Part shown: positions 1 through 5,959 of the stretch, piece by piece
Layout of the letters: each line of letters opens with the position of its first letter
Position numbering within the stretch: the first letter of the stretch is position 1
Source: CAYOHY01 sp964403885
Lineage (GTDB): Bacteria > Actinomycetota > Coriobacteriia > Anaerosomatales > PHET01
Length of the DNA stretch: 10,284 nt
Reading direction: 5' to 3'
Assembly: GCA_964403885.1 (NCBI GenBank)
Contig: CAYOHY010000062.1
Coordinates: forward strand, 1 to 10,284
The notes under the pieces: model-generated
The model's database searches: none
Told to the model about the DNA's origin: nothing
What the model saw: the letters and a program-made list of their open reading frames with translations, nothing else
Position numbers and translations under genes: made by a program

Positions 1-1
1 C

Positions 2-574
2 GAGGCGTACTTCGAGTTCAGCCGCCACACCATGCGCCCGCACATGCTGCGCCACCCCAACCTCGTCATCTTGCGGACGTTCTCCAAGGCGTTCTCGCTC
101 GCGGGCCTGCGCGTGGGCTACCTGCTGGGCCACCCGGACGTGGTCCGCGAGTTCATGAAGGTGCGTCAGCCGTACTCGGTGGACGCGTTCTCGCAGTGGG
201 TCGCCGGCATGGTGTTTCGCGAGCGCATGGTCTTCGAGCAGGGCATCTCCGACATCATCCGCGGCCGCGACCAGATCATGCATGGCCTGCAGCTCATCCA
301 CGGCATCGAGGTGTTCCCCAGCGAGGCGAACTACGTGCTGTTCCGCGTGGAGCACGCGAGCGCGCTGTGGCGCGACCTGCTCCACAACCACTCAGTGCTG
401 ATCCGCGACTTCTCGCGCTCGCCGGGCCTCGAGAACTGCCTGCGCGTCACCGTGGGCACCACCGAGGAGAATCGCCGATTCCTTGAAGCGGTCGACGAGC
501 TGCTCGCCACGCGCCGCGCGTCCGAGCACTTTGGCGAGAAGGTGCGCGCCAACCGCCACGAGACGCCGGCATAG
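2..574 (+). CDS. hisC: Histidinol-phosphate aminotransferase, C-terminal part (5' end outside window)
   Basis: This is a PLP-dependent class I/II aminotransferase that converts imidazole-acetol phosphate and glutamate to histidinol phosphate and 2-oxoglutarate. About 190 residues are visible, against roughly 350-360 for the family, so the N-terminal half lies upstream of the window. The fragment opens with EAYFEFS, the family's (D)EAY segment. The PLP-binding lysine is in TFSKAF (AAG at 86-88) and is followed by SLAGLRVGY, a strong HisC signature. Near the end, LRVTVGTTEENRRFLEAVDEL carries the conserved Arg that contacts the substrate. The frame is open from base 2 to the TAG at 572-574, so an internal ATG at 32 is not the start. 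hisB begins 12 nt downstream, so the two are co-transcribed. HisC and other aromatic or aspartate aminotransferases look alike, but the his-operon context settles the assignment. Confidence 0.95.
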   Translation, partial: EAYFEFSRHTMRPHMLRHPNLVILRTFSKAFSLAGLRVGYLLGHPDVVREFMKVRQPYSVDAFSQWVAGMVFRERMVFEQGISDIIRGRDQIMHGLQLIHGIEVFPSEANYVLFRVEHASALWRDLLHNHSVLIRDFSRSPGLENCLRVTVGTTEENRRFLEAVDELLATRRASEHFGEKVRANRHETPA

Positions 575-586
575 GGGAGAGAGCCC

Positions 587-1174
587 ATGGGACGCACCGC
601 AACCATCACACGCACGACCGGTGAGACCGACATCACCGTCTCGCTCGACCTCGACGGGACCGGCGCCACGTCGGTGGCGACCGGCGTGCCGTTCTTCGAC
701 CACATGCTCGACGCCTTTGGGCGCCACGGCGGGTTCAGCCTGAACGTGGCGGCGACAGGCGACGTGCACATCGACGCGCACCACACCGTCGAGGACGTGG
801 GCATCGTCATCGGGCAGGCCATCGCCCAGGCTCTGGGCGACAAGGCGGGCATCACGCGCTTCGGCGACTGCTGCATGCCCATGGACGAGTCTCTCGTGCT
901 CGCCGCCATCGACATCTCGGGCCGCGGCCAGCTTCACTACGACGTCGCGCTGCCCATCGAGATCATCGGGACCTTCGACACCTCGCTTGCCAAGGAGTTC
1001 TTGATCGCGCTCGCTGCCAACGCGGGCCTGACGCTGCACGTGCGTTCGTTCACCGGCGACAACAGCCACCACCTCATCGAGGCGGCGTTCAAGGCGGTCG
1101 CCCGCGCGCTGCGGCAGGCGGTCGCGATCGATCCGCGTGTGGCCGGCGTGCCGTCCACCAAGGGGTCGCTGTGA
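587..1174 (+). CDS. hisB: Imidazoleglycerol-phosphate dehydratase
   Basis: This cytoplasmic, Mn-dependent enzyme dehydrates imidazoleglycerol phosphate to imidazole-acetol phosphate, the substrate of HisC. At 195 residues it is the usual length of the stand-alone bacterial enzyme, with no fused histidinol-phosphatase domain as in E. coli HisB. The two internally repeated metal-binding blocks are clear: DHML at residues 38-41 with HHTVED at 65-70, and NSHHLIE at 159-165. The C-terminus PSTKGSL is typical. The ATG follows a purine-rich GGGGAGAGAG (574-583) with a short spacer. The stop codon TGA overlaps the GTG start of hisH (shared GTGA at 1171-1174), which implies translational coupling. A histidinol phosphatase (HisN or HisJ type) must be encoded elsewhere. 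Confidence 0.97.
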   Translation: MGRTATITRTTGETDITVSLDLDGTGATSVATGVPFFDHMLDAFGRHGGFSLNVAATGDVHIDAHHTVEDVGIVIGQAIAQALGDKAGITRFGDCCMPMDESLVLAAIDISGRGQLHYDVALPIEIIGTFDTSLAKEFLIALAANAGLTLHVRSFTGDNSHHLIEAAFKAVARALRQAVAIDPRVAGVPSTKGSL

Positions 1175-1791
1175 TCGCGATCATCGACTACAAGATGGGC
1201 AACCTGCGCAGCGTGCAGAAGGGGTTCGAGCACGCGGGCGTGAGCGACGTCGTCGTCACCGATGACCCCGCGCTCATCGAGCGTGCCGACGGCATCGTTT
1301 TGCCGGGCGTTGGCGCATTCCGCGACGCCGCCGCAAACCTCAAGGCATCGGGTGCGGAAGAGGTGCTGCGCCACCGCGTGGCGCACGGCACCCCGTTCCT
1401 CGGCATCTGCCTGGGGTTGCAGCTGCTTGCCGACAAGGGCCTCGAGGACGGGGAGTGGGCGGGCCTGGGGCTCATCTCCGGCACGTGCGAGCGCCTGCCC
1501 GGTGGCGTGAAGATCCCGCACATCGGCTGGAACACCGTCGAGTACCCGCGCGACTGCCGCCTGTTCGACGGCATCCCCGAGTCGACGGCGTTCTACTTCG
1601 TGCACAGCTACCGGCTCGTGCCGCACGACGCGTCGGCGATCATCGGCTCCACCGAGTACGGCGTGCGCTTCGCGGCCGCGGTGCAGCGCGACAACGTGTT
1701 CGCCGTCCAGTTCCACCCCGAGAAGAGCTCGACGATGGGGCTGAAGTTGCTCGCCAACTTCGGCGCGATCGTGGACGCCGCGCGCGCGTAG
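1171..1791 (+). CDS. hisH: Imidazole glycerol phosphate synthase, glutaminase subunit
   Basis: This is a class I glutamine amidotransferase of 206 residues. It releases ammonia from glutamine and passes it to HisF for imidazole ring formation. The catalytic triad is visible: Cys80 in LGICLGLQ, and His182 and Glu184 in AVQFHPEKS. Other HisH landmarks are PGVGAFRDA (oxyanion-strand region), PHIGWN and FYFVHSY. The start is the GTG at 1171, which overlaps the hisB stop. An AAGGGG ribosome binding site (1160-1165) sits 5 nt upstream inside the hisB coding end, and the protein begins directly with the first beta strand (MIAIIDYKMGNLRSV), as HisH proteins do. hisA starts 22 nt after its stop, and its partner hisF follows hisA. 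Confidence 0.97.
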   Translation: MIAIIDYKMGNLRSVQKGFEHAGVSDVVVTDDPALIERADGIVLPGVGAFRDAAANLKASGAEEVLRHRVAHGTPFLGICLGLQLLADKGLEDGEWAGLGLISGTCERLPGGVKIPHIGWNTVEYPRDCRLFDGIPESTAFYFVHSYRLVPHDASAIIGSTEYGVRFAAAVQRDNVFAVQFHPEKSSTMGLKLLANFGAIVDAARA

Positions 1792-1813
1792 CGCAGATGT
1801 GAAGGGACCAGCG

Positions 1814-2545
1814 ATGATCGTCTTTCCCGCAATCGACATCCTTGGCGGACGCGCCGTGCGTCTCGCCCAGGGCGACTACGAGCGCGTGACCGTCTACAAC
1901 GAAGATCCCGTGGCCCAGGCCCGCGAGTTCGCCGAGGCGGGCGCCCAGTGGGTGCACGTGGTCGACCTCGACGGTGCGCGCGACGGCGTGCCCGGCAACA
2001 TCGACGTGGTCGAGCGCATCGCGCGCGAGGTGGGACTGCCCATCCAGACCGGCGGCGGCATCCGCACGCTCGAGACGATGGAGCGCCTCATCGACGCGGG
2101 CGTGAGCCGCATGGTGCTGGGTACCAAGCTGGCCACCGACCCTGCGTTCGTGCGCGAGGCGGTGGCGCGCTTTGGTGACGCCGTGACCGCCGGTATCGAC
2201 GCGCGCGACGGGATGGTGGCGGTCGAGGGCTGGCGCGAGGGCACCTCGACGCCGGCAGCCGAGCTCGTCGCCGAGCTGCGCGACCTGGGCATCCGTCACC
2301 TCGTCTACACCGACATCAGCCGAGACGGCATGCAGACCGGCGTGAACGTCGACGCCTACGAGGAGATCGCGGACACCGCGGGCTTCCCGGTGATCGCGAG
2401 CGGCGGCGTCTCCACGCTCGAGGACTTCGCCGCGCTCGCCGCACTGGGCCCCGACACCATCGAGGGCGCCATCACCGGTCGCGCGCTCTACGAGGGAGCG
2501 TTCAAGCTCAAGCACGCCATCCGCGCCGCCCGAGGGGAGTACTAG
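1814..2545 (+). CDS. hisA: ProFAR isomerase, HisA-type (beta/alpha)8 barrel
   Basis: This enzyme carries out the Amadori isomerisation of ProFAR to PRFAR, the substrate of HisF-HisH. The protein has 243 residues, normal for HisA. The half-barrel repeats are clear: Asp8 in FPAID (general base in the family) with QTGGGIRT in the first half, and YTDISRDGM with IASGGVST in the second, the two phosphate-binding sites. The ATG at 1814 is preferred over an in-frame GTG at 1799 because AAGGGA (1802-1807) sits 6 nt before it and the protein then begins MIVFPAID, flush with the family N-terminus. Many actinobacteria have a dual HisA/TrpF enzyme, PriA. Here the segment equivalent to the PriA Arg-Gly-Trp (R143/W145 in M. 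tuberculosis) reads Glu138-Gly-Trp140, which favours ordinary HisA. Confidence 0.95.
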   Translation: MIVFPAIDILGGRAVRLAQGDYERVTVYNEDPVAQAREFAEAGAQWVHVVDLDGARDGVPGNIDVVERIAREVGLPIQTGGGIRTLETMERLIDAGVSRMVLGTKLATDPAFVREAVARFGDAVTAGIDARDGMVAVEGWREGTSTPAAELVAELRDLGIRHLVYTDISRDGMQTGVNVDAYEEIADTAGFPVIASGGVSTLEDFAALAALGPDTIEGAITGRALYEGAFKLKHAIRAARGEY

Positions 2546-2547
2546 TC

Positions 2548-3315
2548 GTGCTGATGAAGCGCGTCATACCCTGTCTCGACGTGCACGAGGGCCGCGTGGT
2601 CAAGGGCGTCAACTTCGTCAACCTGCGCGACGCCGGCGACCCCGTGGAGATGGCGGCCATCTACGACAAGGCCGGCGCCGACGAGGTCGTCTTCCTCGAC
2701 ATCACCGCAAGCCACGAAGAGCGCCCCAGCATGCTCGAGGTGGCGTCACGCACCGCCGAGGAGTGCTTCATCCCGTACACCGTGGGCGGCGGGATGCGTA
2801 GCGCCGACGACATCCGTGCGATGCTCAAGGCCGGCGCCGACAAGGTCTCGCTCAACAGCGCCGCGGTGCGAAACCCCGAGCTCATCACCCACACCGCCCG
2901 CATCTACGGCGCGCAGTGCATCGTGACCGCCATCGACGCACGGCGTGTGCCCGGCTCAAGCCCGGCGCGCTGGGAGGTCTTCATCAACGGAGGCCGCATC
3001 AACACCGAGATGGACGCGGTGGGCTGGGCCGCACAGGCCGAGAAGCTGGGCAGCGGCGAGATCTTGCTCACCAGTATGGACTGCGACGGCGTGAAGACCG
3101 GCTACGACATCGACCTGACCCGTGCCGTCACGCGCGCCGTGAACGTGCCGGTCATCGCGAGCGGCGGTGCCGGGGAGCTCGACCACTTCGCCGAGGTCGT
3201 GGTGGAGGCAGACGCCGACGCCGTGCTCGCGGCGAGCGTCTTCCACTTTGGCACCTTCACGGTGGCACAGGTCAAAGAGCACATGGCCAAGGCAGGCATC
3301 CCGGTGCGCCTCTAG
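2548..3315 (+). CDS. hisF: Imidazole glycerol phosphate synthase, cyclase subunit
   Basis: This (beta/alpha)8-barrel cyclase combines PRFAR with ammonia from HisH to give imidazoleglycerol phosphate and AICAR. It is 255 residues long, close to the family norm. The two catalytic aspartates fall at the classical positions: Asp11 in PCLDV and Asp130 in TAIDARR. Phosphate-binding loops are visible as YTVGGGMRS and IASGGAGEL, and DGVKTGYD and AASVFHFG are also typical. The start is a GTG at 2548 and not the ATG two codons later. AGGGGAG (2533-2539) is 8 nt from the GTG but 14 nt from the ATG, and the N-terminus MLMKR then matches the MLAKR start known for HisF. The gene lies 2 nt behind the hisA stop. 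Confidence 0.97.
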   Translation: MLMKRVIPCLDVHEGRVVKGVNFVNLRDAGDPVEMAAIYDKAGADEVVFLDITASHEERPSMLEVASRTAEECFIPYTVGGGMRSADDIRAMLKAGADKVSLNSAAVRNPELITHTARIYGAQCIVTAIDARRVPGSSPARWEVFINGGRINTEMDAVGWAAQAEKLGSGEILLTSMDCDGVKTGYDIDLTRAVTRAVNVPVIASGGAGELDHFAEVVVEADADAVLAASVFHFGTFTVAQVKEHMAKAGIPVRL

Positions 3316-3345
3316 CGCCGGTATCAGATTCGAGAGGACCCAGGC

Positions 3346-3705
3346 ATGAGCGACAAAGAGCGCGACGCCCTCACCATCCCCCAGCTCACCTACACCGCCG
3401 ACGGGCTCATCCCGGCGATCATCCAGGACCGCGAGACCGGCGAGGTGCTCATGCTCGCGTGGATGAACGCCGATTCGCTCGCCAAGACCTGCGAGACCAA
3501 GCGCACGTGGTTTTGGAGCCGCAGCCGCCAGAAGTACTGGATGAAGGGCGAAGAGAGCGGCAACGTGCAGATCGTCCACGACGTGCGCTATGACTGCGAC
3601 GCCGACTGCCTGCTCGTGATCGTCGATCAGGCCGGAGAAGGCAAGGCGTGCCACACCGGCGAGCGCAGCTGCTTCTACCGTTCGCTGTGCACCGAGGAGG
3701 GCTAG
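3346..3705 (+). CDS. hisI: Phosphoribosyl-AMP cyclohydrolase
   Basis: This zinc- and magnesium-dependent enzyme opens the purine ring of phosphoribosyl-AMP to give ProFAR. At 119 residues it is a single-domain HisI, not the fused HisIE. Signature segments are VLMLAWMN (35-41), TWFWSRSRQKYWMKGEESGN (54-73), RYDCDADCL (81-89) and ACHTGERSCFY (101-111). The likely zinc cysteines are Cys84, Cys102 and Cys109, and the aspartates around Cys84 are the likely Mg ligands. The spacer between Cys84 and Cys102 appears about two residues longer than in typical members. A GAGAGGA ribosome binding site (3332-3338) lies 7 nt before the ATG. A 30-nt gap separates it from hisF, and hisE starts 2 nt after its stop. 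Confidence 0.96.
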   Translation: MSDKERDALTIPQLTYTADGLIPAIIQDRETGEVLMLAWMNADSLAKTCETKRTWFWSRSRQKYWMKGEESGNVQIVHDVRYDCDADCLLVIVDQAGEGKACHTGERSCFYRSLCTEEG

Positions 3706-3707
3706 AC

Positions 3708-4058
3708 ATGGTTCACGATCTCGCTCCCGGAAGCGATCGTCCGGAAGACATCCTCGAGTACGGCGCGACGCCTACGCTCGGTGACGTGATCGAGTCGCTG
3801 TTCGCCACCATCCGCCAGCGTGGCGAGGACCTGCCCGAGGGAAGCTACACCGCCACACTGCTCACCGGTCAGGAGGACAAGCTCCTCAAGAAGATCGGCG
3901 AGGAGGCCACCGAGGTGGTCATGGCCGCCAAGGACGGCGACGCCGACCAGCTGCGCTACGAGTCGGCCGATCTCATGTACCACCTGCTCGTCGTGTTCCA
4001 GCGCTGGGGCCTCACGCCGGCCGACCTGGCGCGCGAGCTCGAAGCGCGGTTCAAGTAG
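3708..4058 (+). CDS. hisE: Phosphoribosyl-ATP pyrophosphohydrolase
   Basis: This all-alpha enzyme of the MazG-like superfamily hydrolyses phosphoribosyl-ATP to phosphoribosyl-AMP and pyrophosphate, the second step of histidine synthesis. It has 116 residues. The metal-binding pattern of the superfamily is visible as EDKLLKKIGEEATEVVMAAK, containing EExxE at residues 65-69, and then the ESAD segment at 85-88. The first 20 or so residues (MVHDLAPGSDRPEDILEYGA) extend a little beyond the minimal HisE domain. The ATG at 3708 is chosen because an excellent GAGGAGG (3694-3700) stands 7 nt upstream. The frame stays open upstream to 3648 but that part overlaps hisI. It is the last his gene here. The following membrane-protein gene starts 7 nt after its stop. 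Confidence 0.95.
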   Translation: MVHDLAPGSDRPEDILEYGATPTLGDVIESLFATIRQRGEDLPEGSYTATLLTGQEDKLLKKIGEEATEVVMAAKDGDADQLRYESADLMYHLLVVFQRWGLTPADLARELEARFK

Positions 4059-4065
4059 GTCGCGC

Positions 4066-5214
4066 GTGGCCACACCGCAGGCCGGCAGACCGGACCCCAG
4101 GCGGCTCGAGCCGCTGTGGGACCGCATCGACCGCAACCGCCGCCGACTGGCGCTCTATCTCGTGGTGTTCGCGGCGACGTCGGGCATCGCGTTCGGCCTG
4201 CTCGTCGCTTCGATTCCCATCGCCCTTGCCGTGCTCGGTGCGTTCTTGCGCGCGCCCACGCTGTACGGGCCGCTCGAGTGGATGATGCAACAAGACGTGG
4301 GGCCCGCACTGCTGAGGTGGTGGCTCGTGGGCTCGCTCACGGCCGCGGTCTACGAGGCGTGGGCGCTCACCCGCTCCGAGCGCTGGGTCATCCGGTGGCT
4401 CGGCGCGGCCCTGGTTCCCACGGGTGAGCTCATCGACACCAAGATGGCGCTCAAGGACATGGCCATCGCGGGCGGGATGCCCGTGGCACCGGCGCTCTAC
4501 GTCATCGAGACCGACCGCGTGAACGCCTTCGTCTTCGGCGCCACGCGAAGGCGGCCGATCCTGGGCATCACCCGCGGGTTCGTCGATCGGTTGAGCGTGC
4601 CCGAGCAGCGTGCCGTGTTCGCGAACCTCGTCGCGCGGCTGGTGACCGGCGACTCGCGTGTCTCCTCGGCGGTGACGGCGGTCATGGCGCCGTTGCAGGC
4701 GTGGCGCGAGAGTCGTCTCGAGTCGCTCGACGCCGAGGACGAGATGTTGCGGGAGGCCGCCGAGCAGTCGCGCCGATTCGGCTACGGCACCTCCGCCGAC
4801 CCGTCGGGCGGTGGCTCTGCGGCGCTGGGGCTCATGCTGCTGCTCCCGTGGATCTTCATCGGCATGATCGTCTTGGGCGAGGTGGTCGCGGCGGCGCATC
4901 GGCGCTCGCAGCTCTCGGCCGCCGAGAAGGCCGACGGCGAGGGCATGCTGCTGCTCAAAGACCCCCGGGTCATGCTCTCGGCGCTCGAGAAGTGCGTGCG
5001 GATGAACAACCGCGTGGTCGCGGCGGGCGACGCGTTGGGCGAGCTGTTCTACTGCTGGCCGGGCGAGGACAGCACCGATGACGAGGACGACATCGAGTGG
5101 ACCCGGATGGCTCGGCTGCGCGAGGTGCTGGGCGCCGAGGGTCACATCCCCGATGACGAGCCCTTGTACGACGACGACAGCTTCGCGCCGGTGGCGCCGC
5201 GCATCGGAGGGTGA
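4066..5214 (+). CDS. Membrane protein with degenerate M48 (HtpX-like) peptidase core, probably inactive
   Basis: The product is 382 residues. Hydrophobic segments at about 29-60, 81-102 and 251-276 look like membrane helices. The tail (334-372) is strongly acidic. Residues 127-196 read like an M48 peptidase: an alpha-helical lead-in, VAPALYVIETDRVNAFVFGA (the P-x-vyvi...NAFaxG signature), ILGITRGFVDRLS, then VPEQRAVFANLVARLVTGD, where HtpX proteins have ExxAVlAHELsHixnGD. The expected HExxH is therefore Asn187-Leu188-x-x-Arg191, so the zinc ligands and catalytic Glu are gone. Later, AEKADGEGMLLLKDPRVMLSALEKC (286-310) matches the M48 segment with the third ligand (REyxAD...DPxxLxsALeK), but the Glu is shifted by one. 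The start is a GTG 7 nt after hisE with only a weak AGTAGG upstream, and an earlier start would run through hisE in another frame. Function is unknown. Fold assignment is an inference from motifs. Confidence 0.8.
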   Translation: MATPQAGRPDPRRLEPLWDRIDRNRRRLALYLVVFAATSGIAFGLLVASIPIALAVLGAFLRAPTLYGPLEWMMQQDVGPALLRWWLVGSLTAAVYEAWALTRSERWVIRWLGAALVPTGELIDTKMALKDMAIAGGMPVAPALYVIETDRVNAFVFGATRRRPILGITRGFVDRLSVPEQRAVFANLVARLVTGDSRVSSAVTAVMAPLQAWRESRLESLDAEDEMLREAAEQSRRFGYGTSADPSGGGSAALGLMLLLPWIFIGMIVLGEVVAAAHRRSQLSAAEKADGEGMLLLKDPRVMLSALEKCVRMNNRVVAAGDALGELFYCWPGEDSTDDEDDIEWTRMARLREVLGAEGHIPDDEPLYDDDSFAPVAPRIGG

Positions 5215-5218
5215 CAGC

Positions 5219-5256
5219 ATCGAGCCGCTCCGATGCGGGGCACCGAGCGGCTCGAT
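5219..5256. terminator. Perfect 12-bp hairpin between convergent genes, possible bidirectional terminator
   Basis: ATCGAGCCGCTC (5219-5230) and its exact complement GAGCGGCTCGAT (5245-5256) flank a 14-nt loop. The hairpin begins 4 nt after the stop of the M48-like gene and lies beyond the stop of the minus-strand zinc-ribbon gene, so both transcripts would run into it. No T-tract follows on either strand, so it is not a classical intrinsic terminator. It may act as a U-less terminator or as a 3'-end stabiliser. Confidence 0.5.
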
Positions 5257-5270
5257 AGACGGAAGGGGGC

Positions 5271-5291
5271 GGCGCGTGGGGGTGACGCGCC
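5271..5291 (-). terminator. Second perfect hairpin, just after the small minus-strand gene
   Basis: GGCGCGT (5271-5277) and ACGCGCC (5285-5291) form a 7-bp perfect stem with a 7-nt loop. On the minus strand it begins 13 nt after the TGA of the zinc-ribbon gene and is followed by a C-rich stretch with few Ts. It could be a weak terminator acting in tandem with the 5219-5256 hairpin. Confidence 0.35.
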
Positions 5292-5304
5292 GAGGGGGGT
5301 GCGA

Positions 5305-5439
5305 TCAGTGGAGGAGTCGGACCCGGTAGCCCACTCCTGCGCACACGGGACACTTGGCCCACGACTGCTTTCCCGTGGGGGTCTTGATCTCGATGATGCG
5401 GTTGCCCTTGCAGTGCGGACACGGCTCGCGGCGGACCAT
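5305..5439 (-). CDS. Small zinc-ribbon protein with two CxxC motifs (44 aa)
   Basis: The gene reads on the minus strand from ATG (5439-5437) to TGA (5307-5305) and encodes 44 residues. Two cysteine pairs are visible: CPHC at residues 7-10, followed by KGN, and CPVC at 30-33, followed by AGVGY. This is the knuckle-and-glycine pattern of DnaJ-type or rubredoxin-like zinc ribbons (CPxCxGxG). Between them is a short basic segment with IIEIKT, TGKQSW. A perfect AAGGAGG (complement of 5448-5454) lies 8 nt before the ATG, which is the main reason to call it a real gene. It converges on the M48-like gene and diverges from the trp leader. The DnaJ-like CPxC layout recalls anti-TRAP of Bacillus, but 19 residues separate the pairs here and no TRAP gene is visible, so function is left open. 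Confidence 0.8.
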   Translation of the reverse strand: MVRREPCPHCKGNRIIEIKTPTGKQSWAKCPVCAGVGYRVRLLH

Positions 5440-5573
5440 CGAACTCGCCTCCTTGGTGGCGTTTCAGACGCCTTAAGACTCGCCACTCAATGAGCGACAG
5501 CCGTGCCAACAGGGGGCGCGGAAGGTGCGTGGTGTGCGCCGGACGGCGCAGAGGGGTCATCACAAACTCGCTC

Positions 5574-5601
5574 TTGCGCATCGACTCGAGGCGGGTATAC
5601 A
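5574..5601 (+). promoter_or_regulatory. Sigma-70-type promoter of the trp operon
   Basis: TTGCGC (5574-5579) and TATACA (5596-5601) are separated by 16 nt and resemble -35 and -10 elements of the housekeeping sigma factor. Transcription would start near 5607-5609, about 16 nt before the first base-paired segment of the T-box stem I, which is the expected arrangement. The AT-rich -10 stands out in a GC-rich surrounding. Not experimentally confirmed. Confidence 0.65.
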
Positions 5602-5707
5602 CTCCTGCGAAACCGAACAGCATGGCCTGTGACGGGGAAGAGTACGTCGGTACTGAAGCGATAGAGAGCCGGGGATGGTGGAAACCTGGCGCAGATGACT
5701 GGCGGAA

Positions 5708-5710
5708 TGG
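5708..5710 (+). promoter_or_regulatory. T-box specifier codon UGG (Trp)
   Basis: On the 3' side of the stem I internal loop the sequence GAATGGG places TGG directly after GAA, opposite the AGTA motif. This is where T-box specifier codons sit, immediately before the helix closed by CCCC (5712-5715). UGG is the sole tryptophan codon, which agrees with the trp genes downstream. Confidence 0.9.
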
Positions 5711-5850
5711 GCCCCTGAGGCTCCGGGACAACGGCGTATGACGCCTACTAGTCCCGGCGGACACCCACCGATACAAGGGGCCGGGTATGAAGGCTGATGG
5801 GCCGGAGTACCGTCGGAGACTTAAGTGGTTTCGCCGCAGGGCGAAGCAAC

Positions 5851-5884
5851 AAGGGTGGTACCGCGAGACAAGCTCTCGTCCCTT
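5851..5884 (+). promoter_or_regulatory. T-box antiterminator
   Basis: AAGGG (5851-5855) pairs with CCCTT (5880-5884), and GCGAGA (5863-5868) pairs with TCTCGT (5874-5879, one G-U), leaving a 7-nt bulge TGGTACC (5856-5862) and a 5-nt loop. TGGT in the bulge is complementary to the ACCA end of an uncharged tRNA. The 3' strand of this structure is the same sequence used as the 5' arm of the terminator, so the two folds exclude one another. Confidence 0.92.
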
Positions 5885-5902
5885 GGTGGACGGGAGCTTT
5901 TT
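5871..5902 (+). terminator. T-box-controlled intrinsic terminator before trpE
   Basis: AGCTCTCGTCC (5871-5881) pairs with GGACGGGAGCT (5888-5898), an 11-bp stem with one G-U pair and a 6-nt loop, followed by a TTTTT run (5898-5902). It is a classical Rho-independent terminator located 58 nt before the trpE start. It forms when charged tRNA-Trp fails to stabilise the antiterminator. Confidence 0.93.
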
Positions 5903-5959
5903 GTATTCTCCGGGCGCCTTTGGTGCCCGGGACGGACCGGGAAGGCAGGAGCGGCACAG

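Larger units (their letters stand above)
5624..5902 (+). promoter_or_regulatory. Tryptophan T-box riboswitch (tRNA-Trp-sensing leader of trpE)
   Basis: All parts of a transcriptional T-box can be traced. Stem I has a base GGCCT (5624-5628) pairing with AGGCT (5718-5722), a GA-rich kink-turn (GAC 5631-5633 opposite TGAGG), GGGG (5634-5637) with CCCC (5712-5715), the AGTA of the specifier loop (5641-5644), the conserved AGAGAG (5663-5668) and an apical hairpin GCCGGG/CCTGGC holding GATGGTGGAAA. Stem II follows at once (CCGGGAC 5723-5729 with GTCCCGG 5751-5757), with an inner GGCGT/ACGCC stem. Stem III is TTCGCC/GGCGAA (5830-5845). The T-box AAGGGTGGTACCGCG is at 5851-5865. Uncharged tRNA-Trp should pair its anticodon with the specifier and its 3' end with UGGU of the bulge, permitting read-through into trpE when tryptophan is scarce. 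Confidence 0.95.

Noticed and set aside
3820..4065. N-terminal extension of the M48-like protein back to 3820
   Set aside because: It overlaps hisE in another frame and yields an Arg/Ser-rich peptide typical of out-of-frame GC-rich DNA. The GTG at 4066 precedes the first membrane segment sensibly.
5458..5472. Small hairpin GGCGT-TTCAG-ACGCC upstream of the zinc-ribbon gene
   Set aside because: A 5-bp stem is weak and common at this GC content. It could be a leader structure of the minus-strand gene, but nothing else supports it.
5440..5573. Promoter for the minus-strand zinc-ribbon gene
   Set aside because: I looked for -35/-10 pairs on the minus strand and found none with acceptable spacing, so no site is annotated.
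5490..5741. An 83-codon + strand open frame spanning the trp promoter and T-box stem I
   Set aside because: It overlaps structured leader RNA, lacks a ribosome binding site and has no motifs. I also see no run of Trp codons that would make it an attenuator leader peptide.
5825..5959. Extended start of trpE at GTG 5825
   Set aside because: It falls inside the T-box antiterminator and terminator region, has no ribosome binding site, and adds residues outside the TrpE family.
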